DNA from: Sandaracinobacteroides sayramensis
GTDB lineage: Bacteria; Pseudomonadota; Alphaproteobacteria; Sphingomonadales; Sphingomonadaceae
Direction: 5' to 3'
Assembly (NCBI RefSeq): GCF_022014495.1
Contig: NZ_JAKLSQ010000019.1
Span: forward strand, 123,072-187,071
Length of the DNA: 64,000 nucleotides
Shown here: positions 30,298 through 38,668 of the stretch, in pieces
Position numbering within the stretch: position 1 is the stretch's first letter
Layout: every line of letters starts with the position of its first letter
Notes under the pieces: generated by a model
The model's input: the letters and a program-made list of their open reading frames with translations, nothing else
What the model was told of the DNA's origin: nothing
The model's database searches: none
Made by a program: the position numbers and the translations under genes

Positions 30298-32461
30298 GAA
30301 TCCAGCCCATCTGCCGGCGATGCAGGTCGGCATAGCGGCCGCCGGCCGCCAGAAGTTCGGCATGGGTTCCCTGCTCGGTCACCAGCCCGCGTTCGACAGT
30401 GATTATCCGGTGCGCGTCTCGCACGGCCGAGAGCCGATGTGCGATGATGATGACCGTCCTGTTGCGGGCGATGGCGCGCAGATTCTTCTGGACGATCTCC
30501 TCACTTTCGGCATCGAGAGCCGAGGTCGCCTCGTCGAAGATCAATATCCGCGGATCGCCCAGAAGCGCGCGGGCGATGGCGATCCGCTGCCGTTGCCCGC
30601 CCGAGAGATTGCGCCCCCGCTCCTCAATGGGCGTGTCGTAGCCGAACGGCAGTTCGAGTATGAACTCATGCGCTCCCGCAAGTTGCGCTGCGCGGATGAC
30701 GGCCTCCATCGGTGCAGTGGGATGACCCAGGGCTATGTTGTCGCGCACGGAACGGTTGAGAAGCTCGTTTTCCTGCAGAACGGTTCCCACTTGCCGGCGA
30801 AGCCAGGCCGGATCGACGAGGCTTAGGTCCACACCATCGACGAGCACGCGCCCCTGTGTGGGCACATGCAGTCGCTGGACGAGGCTCGCCAGAGTGGACT
30901 TGCCCGAGCCCGACGGCCCCACAATGCCCAGAATTTCTCCGGCGCGGATGTCGATATCGATTCCGGCAAGTACTTCAGGCGAATCCGGGGCATATCGGAA
31001 CCTGACCCGCTCGAACCTGATTTCTCCGCGTATCGCCGGCAGGCTGGATCGGTTGGGGTTATGCTGCGGTTCCGGGACGGCGTTCAGCACATCGCCCAAG
31101 CGGGCCACGGACACGCGGACCTGCTGAACGTCCTGCGCAAGCTGGGCAAGGCGGAGGATGGGCATGGAGACGCGGCCGGCGAGCATGTTGAACGCGACCA
31201 GGGCGCCGACGGTCAATTCTCCGGCAATTACCAGCTTCGCGCCCCAATAGAGGATAGCGACGGTCGTGAGTTTCGAGATCAGGCCGACACCGCCCGCCCC
31301 CCAAACGGCCAGCTTCGTGACGCGGAACCCGGTTTGCACATAGGCAGCCAGCTTCCGATCCCAATCGGAGCGCATGCGCGGCTCGACCGCCATGCTCTTC
31401 AAGGTGCGGACGGAAGTGACGCTTTCCACCAGATAAGCCTGCGCATCGGCGCCGCGATCGAACTTTTCGTCCAGCCTGTGGCGAAGTGGCGGCACGATGG
31501 CCCAGGTGACGAGGGCATAGAGTGGAATCGACAGCGCGACGATCAGCGTCAGTTGCGGAGAGTAAAGATACATCACGGCCAGGAACACGACCGTGAACAG
31601 GAGATCGAGCATGGTCGAAAGCACGGGGCCGGTCAGGAATTCCCGAATCTGATCGAGTTCGCGGATCCGGGCCACGGTGTCGCCGACGCGCCTGGTCTCG
31701 AAATAGGCGAGAGGCAGCCCCAACATATGGCGGAACAGTTGCGACCCCAGTTCCACATCGATTCGGCTTGTGGTGTGCCCCAGAAGCCATTGCCGCAGCC
31801 CCGTCAACACGGTTTCCCAAAGGAATATCACCGTCAGGCCGATGGCAAGGACGTCCAGTGTGGACATGGTTCCATTCACCAGAACCTTGTCGATCACCAA
31901 TTGAAAGAAGATCGGACTGAGCAGTGCAACGATCTGGATGACAAACGATGCCGCCAGCACCTGACCAAGGGGACGCCGATACTTCACGATGAAAGGGAGG
32001 AACCAGGTGAGGTCGAAGCGACGGTTCTTGCCGGCTAGACGCTCGCGTGTGGTGAGGAGAAGCAGTTCCCCGGACCATGCAGCGTCGAGCACCGCCTTGT
32101 CCCAGATTTGCGGCTCACGCCGATCATAGGTCTGCACAAGGGCACGAAAGCCCTCTGGCTGATTTTCGACGCTGGCGATCAGGAAGAACTTATCGTCCTT
32201 GCCCCTGGCAACCGCGGGAAGCGGGAGGCCTGGAAGCTCTTCTGCGCATATGGTCCGGCTCTTTGCCTTGTGCCCCAGGCGCTTGGCGCTTCGGATCATG
32301 TCGCTCATGCCAAAGGGGCGATCGCCACCCCCCCGGTCATGCAGGATCTGTTCGGGATCAGCGGCGAGCTGATTCAAGACAAGAAGTTGAACGAAAGCCA
32401 GAAGGCCCGTGTCCAGCCTCCGATCATATTCGCGATTTTCGGGGGGTGCGCAGTCAGCCAC
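30290..32461 (-). CDS. hlyB: Type I secretion ABC transporter (HlyB family)
   Basis: 723 residues. The first 130 form a C39 peptidase-like domain without the catalytic cysteine, the form used to recognise RTX substrates rather than cleave leaders. Six membrane helices follow (about 160-440). The ATPase domain carries GPSGSGKST (Walker A), LSGGQRQRIAIARAL (signature) and ILIFDEATSALD (Walker B), plus the H loop in IIAHRLS. It exports unfolded RTX protein across the inner membrane. It heads the operon hlyB-hlyD-accessory genes-rtx-acyltransferase. The start is the first ATG in frame; a somewhat later start is possible. Confidence 0.95.
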   Translation of the reverse strand: MADCAPPENREYDRRLDTGLLAFVQLLVLNQLAADPEQILHDRGGGDRPFGMSDMIRSAKRLGHKAKSRTICAEELPGLPLPAVARGKDDKFFLIASVENQPEGFRALVQTYDRREPQIWDKAVLDAAWSGELLLLTTRERLAGKNRRFDLTWFLPFIVKYRRPLGQVLAASFVIQIVALLSPIFFQLVIDKVLVNGTMSTLDVLAIGLTVIFLWETVLTGLRQWLLGHTTSRIDVELGSQLFRHMLGLPLAYFETRRVGDTVARIRELDQIREFLTGPVLSTMLDLLFTVVFLAVMYLYSPQLTLIVALSIPLYALVTWAIVPPLRHRLDEKFDRGADAQAYLVESVTSVRTLKSMAVEPRMRSDWDRKLAAYVQTGFRVTKLAVWGAGGVGLISKLTTVAILYWGAKLVIAGELTVGALVAFNMLAGRVSMPILRLAQLAQDVQQVRVSVARLGDVLNAVPEPQHNPNRSSLPAIRGEIRFERVRFRYAPDSPEVLAGIDIDIRAGEILGIVGPSGSGKSTLASLVQRLHVPTQGRVLVDGVDLSLVDPAWLRRQVGTVLQENELLNRSVRDNIALGHPTAPMEAVIRAAQLAGAHEFILELPFGYDTPIEERGRNLSGGQRQRIAIARALLGDPRILIFDEATSALDAESEEIVQKNLRAIARNRTVIIIAHRLSAVRDAHRIITVERGLVTEQGTHAELLAAGGRYADLHRRQMGWIHD

Positions 32462-32718
32462 AGAATCTCATCACAAACATCCAATGAGCAATCTGTGCAG
32501 AACAACATCGACTTGGACTTCAGTCAATTGTCATTTCAAGCGTTAATTCATGAATTTTTTGTGAACTTATCTAAATTTAGAGCATTAACTTCTATCTCCT
32601 TTAAAGGTCGGATATTCCAATGCTTTTAAAAGAAAGCTATGCCTGCTAAATTTATGCTTGTAAGCGAATTTGCGAGAGGCAGCTTTAACCTGAACCTCTT
32701 CGAACAAGGTCAAGCACA
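32462..32718. promoter_or_regulatory. AT-rich divergent promoter region of the RTX operon
   Basis: This stretch between the transporter gene and the divergent lipoprotein gene is clearly AT-rich from about 32520 to 32660, as expected for promoters of both units. A short palindrome (TTCATGAA) lies near 32547. I could not identify a named regulator site. Confidence 0.45.
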
Positions 32719-33246
32719 ATGAAGTTGACACAGCTTTTTTTGACTCTTGGCTTGGCAGCAGGCTGCAAAACCTCTCAACAGCCTGCCAGTTGTAAAAACC
32801 TCGAAGGCATTCGGGCGGCCTCCATCAGGGAGGCAAATGGGGAAATGCGCATTCACTACACTTACGCCGATGAAGCAATGCGGATACCGCATCTTCATTG
32901 CCGTGCCGATCTAGGGGAGCGCAGCGCCATGGTCGAACTCGGACAGCTGTATGAATATGGTTTGGGCGTGGAACGCAACGAGCAACGCGCTGCGTCTCTT
33001 TACGCGGAAGCTGCTGACGACCGGCCGAACTACACCAGCATCTATTCACCTGCCGTGCGACTGGGCGGCACGGGCCAAGTCATGCTTGTGCCAAATCCCG
33101 GGGGAGGCCCTGGCGATGCCGAGGCGAAATATCGGCTCGGACATATGCTGATCGAAGGGCGTGGAGTGCCCAAGGACGCAGAGCGAGGACAGGCTCTCAT
33201 CGACGCCGCAGTCAATCAAGGGTTCCCAGGCAAGAAGCCGGATTAG
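32719..33246 (+). CDS. Sel1-repeat lipoprotein
   Basis: 175 residues. The N-terminus MKLTQLFLTLGLAAGC ends in a lipobox (LAAGC), so the protein is probably lipidated at its cysteine. Two Sel1-like repeats are visible: SAMVELGQLYEYGLGVERNE, and EAKYRLGHMLIEGRGV followed by PKDAERGQALIDAAVNQGF. Such helical repeats mediate protein contacts. It diverges from the RTX secretion operon. Because the gene at 28081 also ends with a Sel1-like repeat, both may belong to the same locus biology. A role in self-protection is speculative. Confidence 0.75.
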   Translation: MKLTQLFLTLGLAAGCKTSQQPASCKNLEGIRAASIREANGEMRIHYTYADEAMRIPHLHCRADLGERSAMVELGQLYEYGLGVERNEQRAASLYAEAADDRPNYTSIYSPAVRLGGTGQVMLVPNPGGGPGDAEAKYRLGHMLIEGRGVPKDAERGQALIDAAVNQGFPGKKPD

Positions 33247-33331
33247 GTCGTGAACTCATAGCTGTTAGTGCTGGAGCGCCGCTGTGCCAGTCCTCGTTTA
33301 TGGAGGAGCGGATGAATCGAGCTTGACAGGC

Positions 33332-33454
33332 ATGGCCGTCAACGAGCGGCTATTTCACGTCGGCATTTTCGGTCAGTGGGATGCTGCGGCCAGGCGGCGA
33401 GATCGCAATGAGATGATTGCGGCGCTCGAGCGAGTGGAGCTTAGGGAGCCTCGC
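33332..33454 (+). pseudogene. Truncated small gene (MAVNERLF-type hypothetical)
   Basis: About 41 codons starting MAVNERLFHVGIFGQWDAA and ending RVELREP resemble the N-terminal two thirds of a small hypothetical protein I have seen in sphingomonads with the pattern VNERLF..GL...D.A...RD...MI. The frame then runs directly into a transposase-like sequence, so the gene is cut by the insertion relic. The family assignment is from memory of the pattern and not strong. Confidence 0.45.
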
Positions 33455-33625
33455 GTGACTTACCTCGAATGGCGCGCGATCGAACCGCGCCTGCCCAACA
33501 AGCCGCGAGGCGAGCACCGGGCAGAGGATCGTCATGTGCTGAACGCTATCTTCCGGCTGCCTCGCTCCCGCACCTGCCGAAATGCTACGGCCCGCGCAGC
33601 GCGATAGATAGCTGCCCGATATCTC
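33455..33625 (+). mobile_element. Relic of an IS5-family transposase N-terminus
   Basis: The translated segment TYLEWRAIEPRLPNKPRG followed by RAEDRHVLNAIF matches the conserved start of IS5/IS427-type transposases (EW..I.P.LPNKPRG...DDRRVLNGIFWVLRSG). After FRLPRS the frame breaks; the next expected motif, a DLPERYGPR-like sequence, appears in another frame as LPHLPKCYGPRSA. No terminal inverted repeats or later transposase domains were found. It is a decayed fragment at the right edge of the island; nothing recognisable follows up to 33815. Confidence 0.7.
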
Positions 33626-33815
33626 AATGCAGGCCCAGAATGATTGAATTCGGGCAGTTGCAAAAGCCGGATATTCTGAATTATCGTCAACAGGTTAAAC
33701 TTCGTGAAGAATCGTTGGATTCGAATGCGACATCCGCACAACCCTTCCAGGCCTTCCCGTTCGGCAATTCCGCGCGCCGGGCGGCCTCGGCCGCACAATT
33801 TCAGGATTTGACCCC

Positions 33816-34235
33816 ATGCAAATCGGCAAGCTGAACCACGTCGGCGTGGCCACCCCCTCCATCGAGGAAAGCCTGACGCTCTACCGCGACCTGCTCGGCG
33901 CCACCCGCATCGGCGAGCCCTTCGACCTGCCGGAACAGGGCGTGCGCGTCTGCTTCGTCGACCTGCCCAACAGCCAGATCGAACTGATCGAGCCGCTGGG
34001 GGCCGACAGCCCGGTGCATGGTTTCTTGGCGAAAAGCCCCAAGGGCGGCCAGCACCATATCTGCTTCGAAGTGCCCGACATCCTTGCGGCGCGGGATTAT
34101 ATGCTCTCGAAAGGCGCCACCGTGCTGCGCGGCGGCGAGCCGCGCATCGGCGCGCACGGCGTCCCGGTCATCTTCGTCCACCCCAAGGACATGGGTGGCG
34201 TGCTGGTGGAACTGATGGCGGAACCGCAGCACTAG
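33816..34235 (+). CDS. mce: Methylmalonyl-CoA/ethylmalonyl-CoA epimerase
   Basis: 139 residues, the usual length. Two glyoxalase-fold halves are visible: KLNHVGVATPSIEESLTLY with the first metal His, and GGQHHICFEVPDI with the second; IELIEPLG and VLVELMAEP supply the glutamate ligands. It interconverts the 2R and 2S forms of methylmalonyl-CoA in propionate breakdown and so would work with the propionyl-CoA carboxylase alpha subunit at 43349. The C-terminus is standard. A GC-rich palindromic repeat follows at 34260. Confidence 0.93.
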   Translation: MQIGKLNHVGVATPSIEESLTLYRDLLGATRIGEPFDLPEQGVRVCFVDLPNSQIELIEPLGADSPVHGFLAKSPKGGQHHICFEVPDILAARDYMLSKGATVLRGGEPRIGAHGVPVIFVHPKDMGGVLVELMAEPQH

Positions 34236-34259
34236 TTTGGGGTCTCCCAGTTCCCCTTC

Positions 34260-34286
34260 GTCACCCCGGGCTTGACCCGGGGTGAC
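34260..34286. repeat. REP-like GC-rich palindrome, copy 1
   Basis: Perfect 11-base arms GTCACCCCGGG (34260-34270) and CCCGGGGTGAC (34276-34286) around CTTGA. It belongs to a family found at several other intergenic sites in this window. Confidence 0.9.
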
Positions 34287-34364
34287 GCAAATATATCCAT
34301 TACGTCCATGGGTTCTCAACCTGGGGCTGCGGAAAGGATCGGGCCGAGGGATTGACGCGAGCCG

Positions 34365-35165
34365 TCATCTTACCGCGCAGATGCTTCCATCCGGACGGCG
34401 ACCCATATGACAGTTGCTCGGCGGCGGCTGCAGCCGAGCGGCGGGCGCTTGCGGGATGGCGGAGCCGCCCGTTGACTGTGGCCGGCTTTCCGTCACCGTG
34501 CAGGGCATCGGATTGCCATTGGGGCTTGTCCCGCCATAGCAGCCCGCGCTGCCCGTCATTTGCGGCCTGGATTGCGCCACCATCCGCGCCTGCTGCGCGG
34601 CGTTCAGCGTCGACACATTGTCCCGCACCACCTCCATGCTGAGGCTGCTGGCGGTGGCGGAAATCCGCGTCGCCTCCCGCGCGCCTACGGCGATCGCCTG
34701 CGCCATGCTCGCCTGCAAGGCGCCGGGCTGGAGCTGCTGCGCGGCCTGCCGCTGGGTCGCCGCCCGGGACAATTGCTGGTTCAGGATCGACCCGACCGGA
34801 TCTTCGCCGCCGGGCACCGGCGCGGGGCTTTGCGGAGAGATGGCTTCCACGGCTTCCTCCACAGCCTCCTGCAACCTGTCGGCGCCTTTTTTCAGCGTAT
34901 CGTAGATGATCGACGAATTACGCTCCGGAGGAACACCGAAACGGCGTCCGGGCAAGCAGTTGGGCTGCCCGCTCTCACGCATCAGCTTCTCGCACTCTTC
35001 CATCTGCCTGGCGAGTTCCTCGCTCGATACGCCGGGAACCGGAATCGGGGCGCCCGGCCGCTGCGGAGGCTGGATATTGGGCAAGACCACCGCAACGGCA
35101 GGCGCGCCGGCGGCCATGGCGCACAAGGCGGCGGCGATCATCAGGCAAGGGAAAGCACGGCGCAT
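34365..35165 (-). CDS. Exported protein of unknown function
   Basis: 266 residues with a signal peptide (MRRAFPCLMIAAALCAMAAG, cleavage near AVA). The mature part begins proline-rich, then has a helical segment with cysteines (EECEKLMRESGQPNCLPG), a long Gln/Ala-rich helix (SRAATQRQAAQQLQPG, then AREATRISATASS) and ends with a small cysteine-containing motif (NCHMGRRPDGSICAVR). No family recognised. It starts three bases after the stop of the larger exported protein upstream, so the two form an operon and probably act together outside the cytoplasm. Confidence 0.7.
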   Translation of the reverse strand: MRRAFPCLMIAAALCAMAAGAPAVAVVLPNIQPPQRPGAPIPVPGVSSEELARQMEECEKLMRESGQPNCLPGRRFGVPPERNSSIIYDTLKKGADRLQEAVEEAVEAISPQSPAPVPGGEDPVGSILNQQLSRAATQRQAAQQLQPGALQASMAQAIAVGAREATRISATASSLSMEVVRDNVSTLNAAQQARMVAQSRPQMTGSAGCYGGTSPNGNPMPCTVTESRPQSTGGSAIPQAPAARLQPPPSNCHMGRRPDGSICAVR

Positions 35166-35168
35166 GTC

Positions 35169-36473
35169 TCAACCCTTCGTCAAAAGTTCGCGGAACTTGC
35201 CGCGCAGCTCTTCCAGGGTCGAAGCGGTGATCGACTGCTGCTGGCTCGCGCCCGCTCCCACCACCAGCATCTGCTCGCGCAGCACCGGGATGAAGGCGGC
35301 GTTGCGGGTCTGCCCGGACTCGGCCGAGGCGGCTTCCAGCCTCACGCTCTGGTTGAGGATGCTCTGCTGGGCGCTCATCTGGTTGCCGCCACTTGCCATC
35401 GTCGTGCCGGCGGTCAGGAAGCCCGCAAGTATCATGCGGTTGCTGTTGCTGATGAGCTGGGCAAGATATTCGCGCTCGGACAGCAGCATATCCCGCGTGG
35501 CCCGCCCCGCCTCGCCCTCGATCAGATGCGCGGCAAGCGCGTCCGTCTGCTGCGCGATGAACATGGCCTCGGCAGCCCGCATCGACGGGATCAGATGCCG
35601 CTGCGATTCGGCGACATCCTCGTTCCGAAGGCCCAATGCCGCAAGGAAGGCGGCATCGGCGGCGGCCGGATCCTGCGCCACGGCTTTCCGCACCACCGTT
35701 GCCAGCGCCACCACATGCCGGTCCAGAAGCTTCGTCTGGCGGGCAAACTCCGCCGGCGTGAGCGTCGTGAACTGCGCCCACTCCGCCTTGCTCATCTTGG
35801 CCTGCTTCGCCGCGATGGTCGAAGTTGCGGCCAGCGATTTGCGCGGCATTTCGGCGATGTCGACCACCAGCGCGCCGGAACTGACTCCGGGGGATGCAAG
35901 GCCGAGCGTTTCCGAAGCGGCCAGGAGCCGGCGCTTCTCTCCGGCCTCGACGCGCTGCACTAGGAACATCGGATAGGCGCGGATGGCGAAAGTGGTCGGC
36001 TCATACCACCATCCGCCGCTGGTCATGCCGCGCACGTGGGTGATGAAATCCACCGCGACGGAGCCCGGCGCCCCCGGAAGCCCGGCATAGCCGACCCGCC
36101 CGCCCGGCAGCAGGTCGAGATGTCCCGGAACGAGCTCGATGACGATCTCCGGCGCCGCGATCTTCATTTCCTCGACGATGTAGGGCGCCCAATAGGCGCT
36201 TTTCACGAAGGTCTGTTCCAATGCGCCTTCCAGCGTCTCGCAGCCCGTGAATGACCCGCAGCCCGGCGCGCGCAGCAGTGTCGCCTCCTCGTAGCGGTCG
36301 GCGATATGGGCTCGGGCCCGATCGCTGATGCTGGCCGGGAAAGTCATGGTGATGACGGTCTTGCCCGGCGCCTCCTTCGGCCGGGACGCCGCCTCCGCCC
36401 CCGCGGCGCTCGCGAAAAGAGCGGCCAGGGCCATCAGCCTCAGAAACATGCCTCCGGACAGGCACTGACGCAT
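35169..36473 (-). CDS. Exported protein of unknown function, partner of the preceding gene
   Basis: 434 residues. The ATG at 36473 follows GGGGAG at spacing seven; a later ATG at 36449 has its Shine-Dalgarno too close. A signal peptide (FLRLMALAALFASAAGAEA) precedes a first domain with a cysteine pair (APGCGSFTGCE) and strands such as EIVIELVPGHLDLLPGGRVGYAG, then an alpha-helical second half with many Gln, Ala and Arg (QQTDALAAHLIEGEAG, QTKLLDRHVVALATVVRKA). I do not recognise the family. Cysteines and signal peptide suggest the periplasm or surface. The helical half resembles a coiled-coil scaffold. Confidence 0.7.
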   Translation of the reverse strand: MRQCLSGGMFLRLMALAALFASAAGAEAASRPKEAPGKTVITMTFPASISDRARAHIADRYEEATLLRAPGCGSFTGCETLEGALEQTFVKSAYWAPYIVEEMKIAAPEIVIELVPGHLDLLPGGRVGYAGLPGAPGSVAVDFITHVRGMTSGGWWYEPTTFAIRAYPMFLVQRVEAGEKRRLLAASETLGLASPGVSSGALVVDIAEMPRKSLAATSTIAAKQAKMSKAEWAQFTTLTPAEFARQTKLLDRHVVALATVVRKAVAQDPAAADAAFLAALGLRNEDVAESQRHLIPSMRAAEAMFIAQQTDALAAHLIEGEAGRATRDMLLSEREYLAQLISNSNRMILAGFLTAGTTMASGGNQMSAQQSILNQSVRLEAASAESGQTRNAAFIPVLREQMLVVGAGASQQQSITASTLEELRGKFRELLTKG

Positions 36474-36610
36474 GATTTCACTCCCCGTTCAATCGAATGG
36501 ACCAGGGCCATGGTCATGAGCGGGCTTGCGAAACCCGTCATCATGCGGATTGATGATGCGGGAAGATAATTGGCGATGCCTGCCTCTGCCGCCGGCATTG
36601 GCTGTCGCGG

Positions 36611-37303
36611 TCAGCCCAGCAGCAACGCCAGGCTGGCGATCACCAGCAGCACCAGCCCGCCGATCCAGACGAGCGGCGGCAGCCCGCGCGCCGGCGAGAC
36701 CGCCGCTTCCGCCGCCGCCGCCACGACGGCCGCGCGAATATCGGCCGCGTCGGGGGTGTGTGGAACCGGCGGCGCTTCCAGCAGCGCCTCCTTCGGCTCG
36801 GCTTCCGGCGGGGGGATCGGCGTTTCCGCCTCCGCGCCCAGCGCAAGGAAGACGCGCTCGGCAAGGCCGCGCGCCAGGCCTTCCACCAGCCCTGCGTCCA
36901 GTTGCGCCAGCGCCCCGGACCGCTCCGGCCGCACTCGCCAGGAAAGGGCGGTGCCGCCCGCCGGCCCGTCCGCCAGCGTCACCTCGACGGCCGCCCGGGC
37001 AGAGCCCAGAAGCCCGGCGTCTCCCTGCGCCAGAAGCCGGCAGCGGCGCGAAGGCTGCCGCTCCGTCCATTCCACCACCACGTCGAGCGGCGCCTCCACG
37101 GGGCCGATGTGCGCGACCAGAGTCCCGGCCAGCCGGTCGCCGGCTTCCGCCTTCAGCCCCGCGCCGGCATCCGCCCCGGCCACTTCTCGAAGGCAGCGCG
37201 CCACCACTTCAGGGGCGTTCAGCGCCGCCCAGACCCGTTCGATCGGGGCTGCAACGGCGATTTCACCTTGAAATCCGCCCGGCACGTCGTCGTGGAATCC
37301 CAT
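36611..37303 (-). CDS. CoxG-like SRPBCC protein with C-terminal membrane anchor
   Basis: 230 residues. The N-terminal 150 match the CO-dehydrogenase subunit G family: GEIAVAAPIERVWAALNAPE, then VARCLREVAGAD, LSWRVRPERSGALAQLDAGLVEGLARGLAERVF. A proline/glutamate linker leads to one membrane helix at the very end (LVWIGGLVLLVIASLALLLG). Homologues recruit molybdenum hydroxylases to the membrane, but no cox structural genes are near, so the partner is unknown. The start at 37303 gives the conventional N-terminus. Confidence 0.82.
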   Translation of the reverse strand: MGFHDDVPGGFQGEIAVAAPIERVWAALNAPEVVARCLREVAGADAGAGLKAEAGDRLAGTLVAHIGPVEAPLDVVVEWTERQPSRRCRLLAQGDAGLLGSARAAVEVTLADGPAGGTALSWRVRPERSGALAQLDAGLVEGLARGLAERVFLALGAEAETPIPPPEAEPKEALLEAPPVPHTPDAADIRAAVVAAAAEAAVSPARGLPPLVWIGGLVLLVIASLALLLG

Positions 37304-37441
37304 TAGCTTGTCACTTTCATGACATTTTTGTAAAATACTAGTTCTTGCACGCCTATGCATCTGTGTTAGCGTGCGCAGGGTTGCAAAGAAAGCCGGGCGG
37401 TCGGATGCCGGGCTTGAGAAGAAGGCACAAGCAGGCCACCA

Positions 37442-38041
37442 ATGGATGGGGGATTGGAGCCGCGAAAGCCGCGCAGTGGTGAGGAGGAAATCACCCAGCC
37501 GGAGGTTCGCGACACGGAAGGCGAAACGCTCGCGGGCCGCGTGAAGTGGTTTGACGCGGTGAAGGGCTATGGCTTCATCACGCCGGACGACGGCGGCGGC
37601 GATATCCTGGTGCATTACAATCTTCTCGGGCAGATGGGGCGCAAGTCGCTGCCGGAAGGCGCGCGGGTCACGCTCACCGCGCGGGAAGGCGCGCGCGGGC
37701 GGCAGGCCGTCTCCATCCTCGAACTGGACCTCAGCTCCGCCATCGGCCCCGACCCCGATCGCTCGGCGGAACGCAGCGCGCATCGCGTCGAGCCGCTGGA
37801 CTTTCTGGCGGAAGCCGGCGATTTCGAAGCCGTTCAGGTGCGCTGGTTCAACCGCGCCAAGGGCTATGGCTTCCTGCTGAGGAACGACGGTGTCACACAG
37901 GCTTTCATCCATATGGAAACGGTCCGCCGCGGCGGTTTCGAAAACCTCCTGCCCGGCCAGTCCGTCGAGGCCCGGATCCACGACGGCCCGCGCGGCGCGC
38001 TCGCGGTCGTCGTTCGCGCGGCGGTTCCTCCCTCTCTCTAG
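37442..38041 (+). CDS. Double cold-shock-domain protein
   Basis: 199 residues with two cold-shock domains: LAGRVKWFDAVKGYGFITPDDGGGDILVH at about 30-58 and VQVRWFNRAKGYGFLLRNDG at about 132-151. Both keep the RNP-like aromatic residues (KGYGFI and KGYGFL). Fused pairs of this kind are common in alphaproteobacteria and bind single-stranded RNA or DNA in the cytoplasm. An unstructured 28-residue N-terminus precedes the first domain. The 3' end overlaps the long form of the next reading frame. Confidence 0.92.
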   Translation: MDGGLEPRKPRSGEEEITQPEVRDTEGETLAGRVKWFDAVKGYGFITPDDGGGDILVHYNLLGQMGRKSLPEGARVTLTAREGARGRQAVSILELDLSSAIGPDPDRSAERSAHRVEPLDFLAEAGDFEAVQVRWFNRAKGYGFLLRNDGVTQAFIHMETVRRGGFENLLPGQSVEARIHDGPRGALAVVVRAAVPPSL

Positions 38042-38495
38042 CCTGCTGCTGCTGGCAGCCGGGCCACTGGCCCCGGCCCCGCTCGCCGCCCGCCCCAACC
38101 TGGAGGCCGGAAAGCCGCAGACCGGCCTCAAGGTCATTCCGCTTTCGATCACCACCGGCAACGGCAGGACGCACCGCTATCGGGTGGAGGTGGCGGCGAC
38201 GGCGGCGCAGCAGGCGCACGGGATGATGTTCCGGACGAAGATGGCCCCGGAAACGGGCATGCTCTTCCCGATGAGCCCGCCGCGCGAGGCCGGCTTCTGG
38301 ATGGAGAACACGCTGATCCCGCTGGACCTGGTGTTCATCGGCGCCGACCGCAAGGTGCGCAACATCGCGGCGGAGGCGGTGCCGCACTCCCGCGCGACGC
38401 TTTCCTCCATCGGCCCGGTCGCGGCGGTGCTGGAACTGAAGGGCGGCGAAGCCGCCCGCATCGGCCTGAAGCCCGGCGACAAGGTCGACTGGTAG
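37890..38495 (+). CDS. DUF192 family exported protein; true start unclear
   Basis: The DUF192 domain is plain (HGMMFRTKMAPETGMLFPM, FWMENTLIPLDLVFIGADRK, VLELKGGEAARIGLKPGD) and is preceded by a signal-like hydrophobic stretch (LPLSSLLLLAAGPLAPAPLA) coded from about 38020. Between the only standard in-frame start (GTG at 37890) and that signal lie 40 or so residues in the shadow of the cold-shock gene. Real translation probably begins close to the signal peptide at a non-standard codon or by coupling to the cold-shock gene. DUF192 proteins are small, exported and of unknown role. Confidence 0.75.
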   Translation: MSHRLSSIWKRSAAAVSKTSCPASPSRPGSTTARAARSRSSFARRFLPLSSLLLLAAGPLAPAPLAARPNLEAGKPQTGLKVIPLSITTGNGRTHRYRVEVAATAAQQAHGMMFRTKMAPETGMLFPMSPPREAGFWMENTLIPLDLVFIGADRKVRNIAAEAVPHSRATLSSIGPVAAVLELKGGEAARIGLKPGDKVDW

Positions 38496-38520
38496 CATCG
38501 GCCGCAACCCGCCCGCCCCC

Positions 38521-38550
38521 GTCACCCCGGGTTCGACCCGGGGTCCAGCT
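38521..38550. repeat. REP-like GC-rich palindrome, copy 2
   Basis: GTCACCCCGGG at 38521-38531, loop TTCGA, then CCCGGGGTCCAGC. The 3' arm departs from perfect pairing after eight bases. Confidence 0.85.
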
Positions 38551-38668
38551 TTCTTACTCCACCGCCGCGCCTTCGGAAAAGCCGCTCCCCGATGCGGCGC
38601 GCGGGTCTCGTCCAATATCGAAGCGCCCCCTTTGCAGGCGGCGGCGAGATGCTCTAGGGGCATGGATC

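Larger units (their letters stand above)
19833..33815. other. Accessory island with type I secretion RTX locus
   Basis: Between the ssb terminator and the methylmalonyl-CoA epimerase gene the base composition becomes uneven, falling to roughly a third GC around 26.4-28.9 kb while the flanks are strongly GC-rich. The content is one T1SS/RTX gene cluster, a divergent Sel1-repeat lipoprotein and a transposase relic at the right edge. I found no integrase, flanking tRNA or clear att repeats. The 255 bases from 19833 to 20087 hold no gene; a short inverted repeat lies at 19992-20015. Confidence 0.75.

Noticed and set aside
32108-32629. Plus-strand frame across the start of the transporter gene
   Set aside because: It is antisense to the C39-like domain and runs into the AT-rich promoter region; no ribosome site or family.
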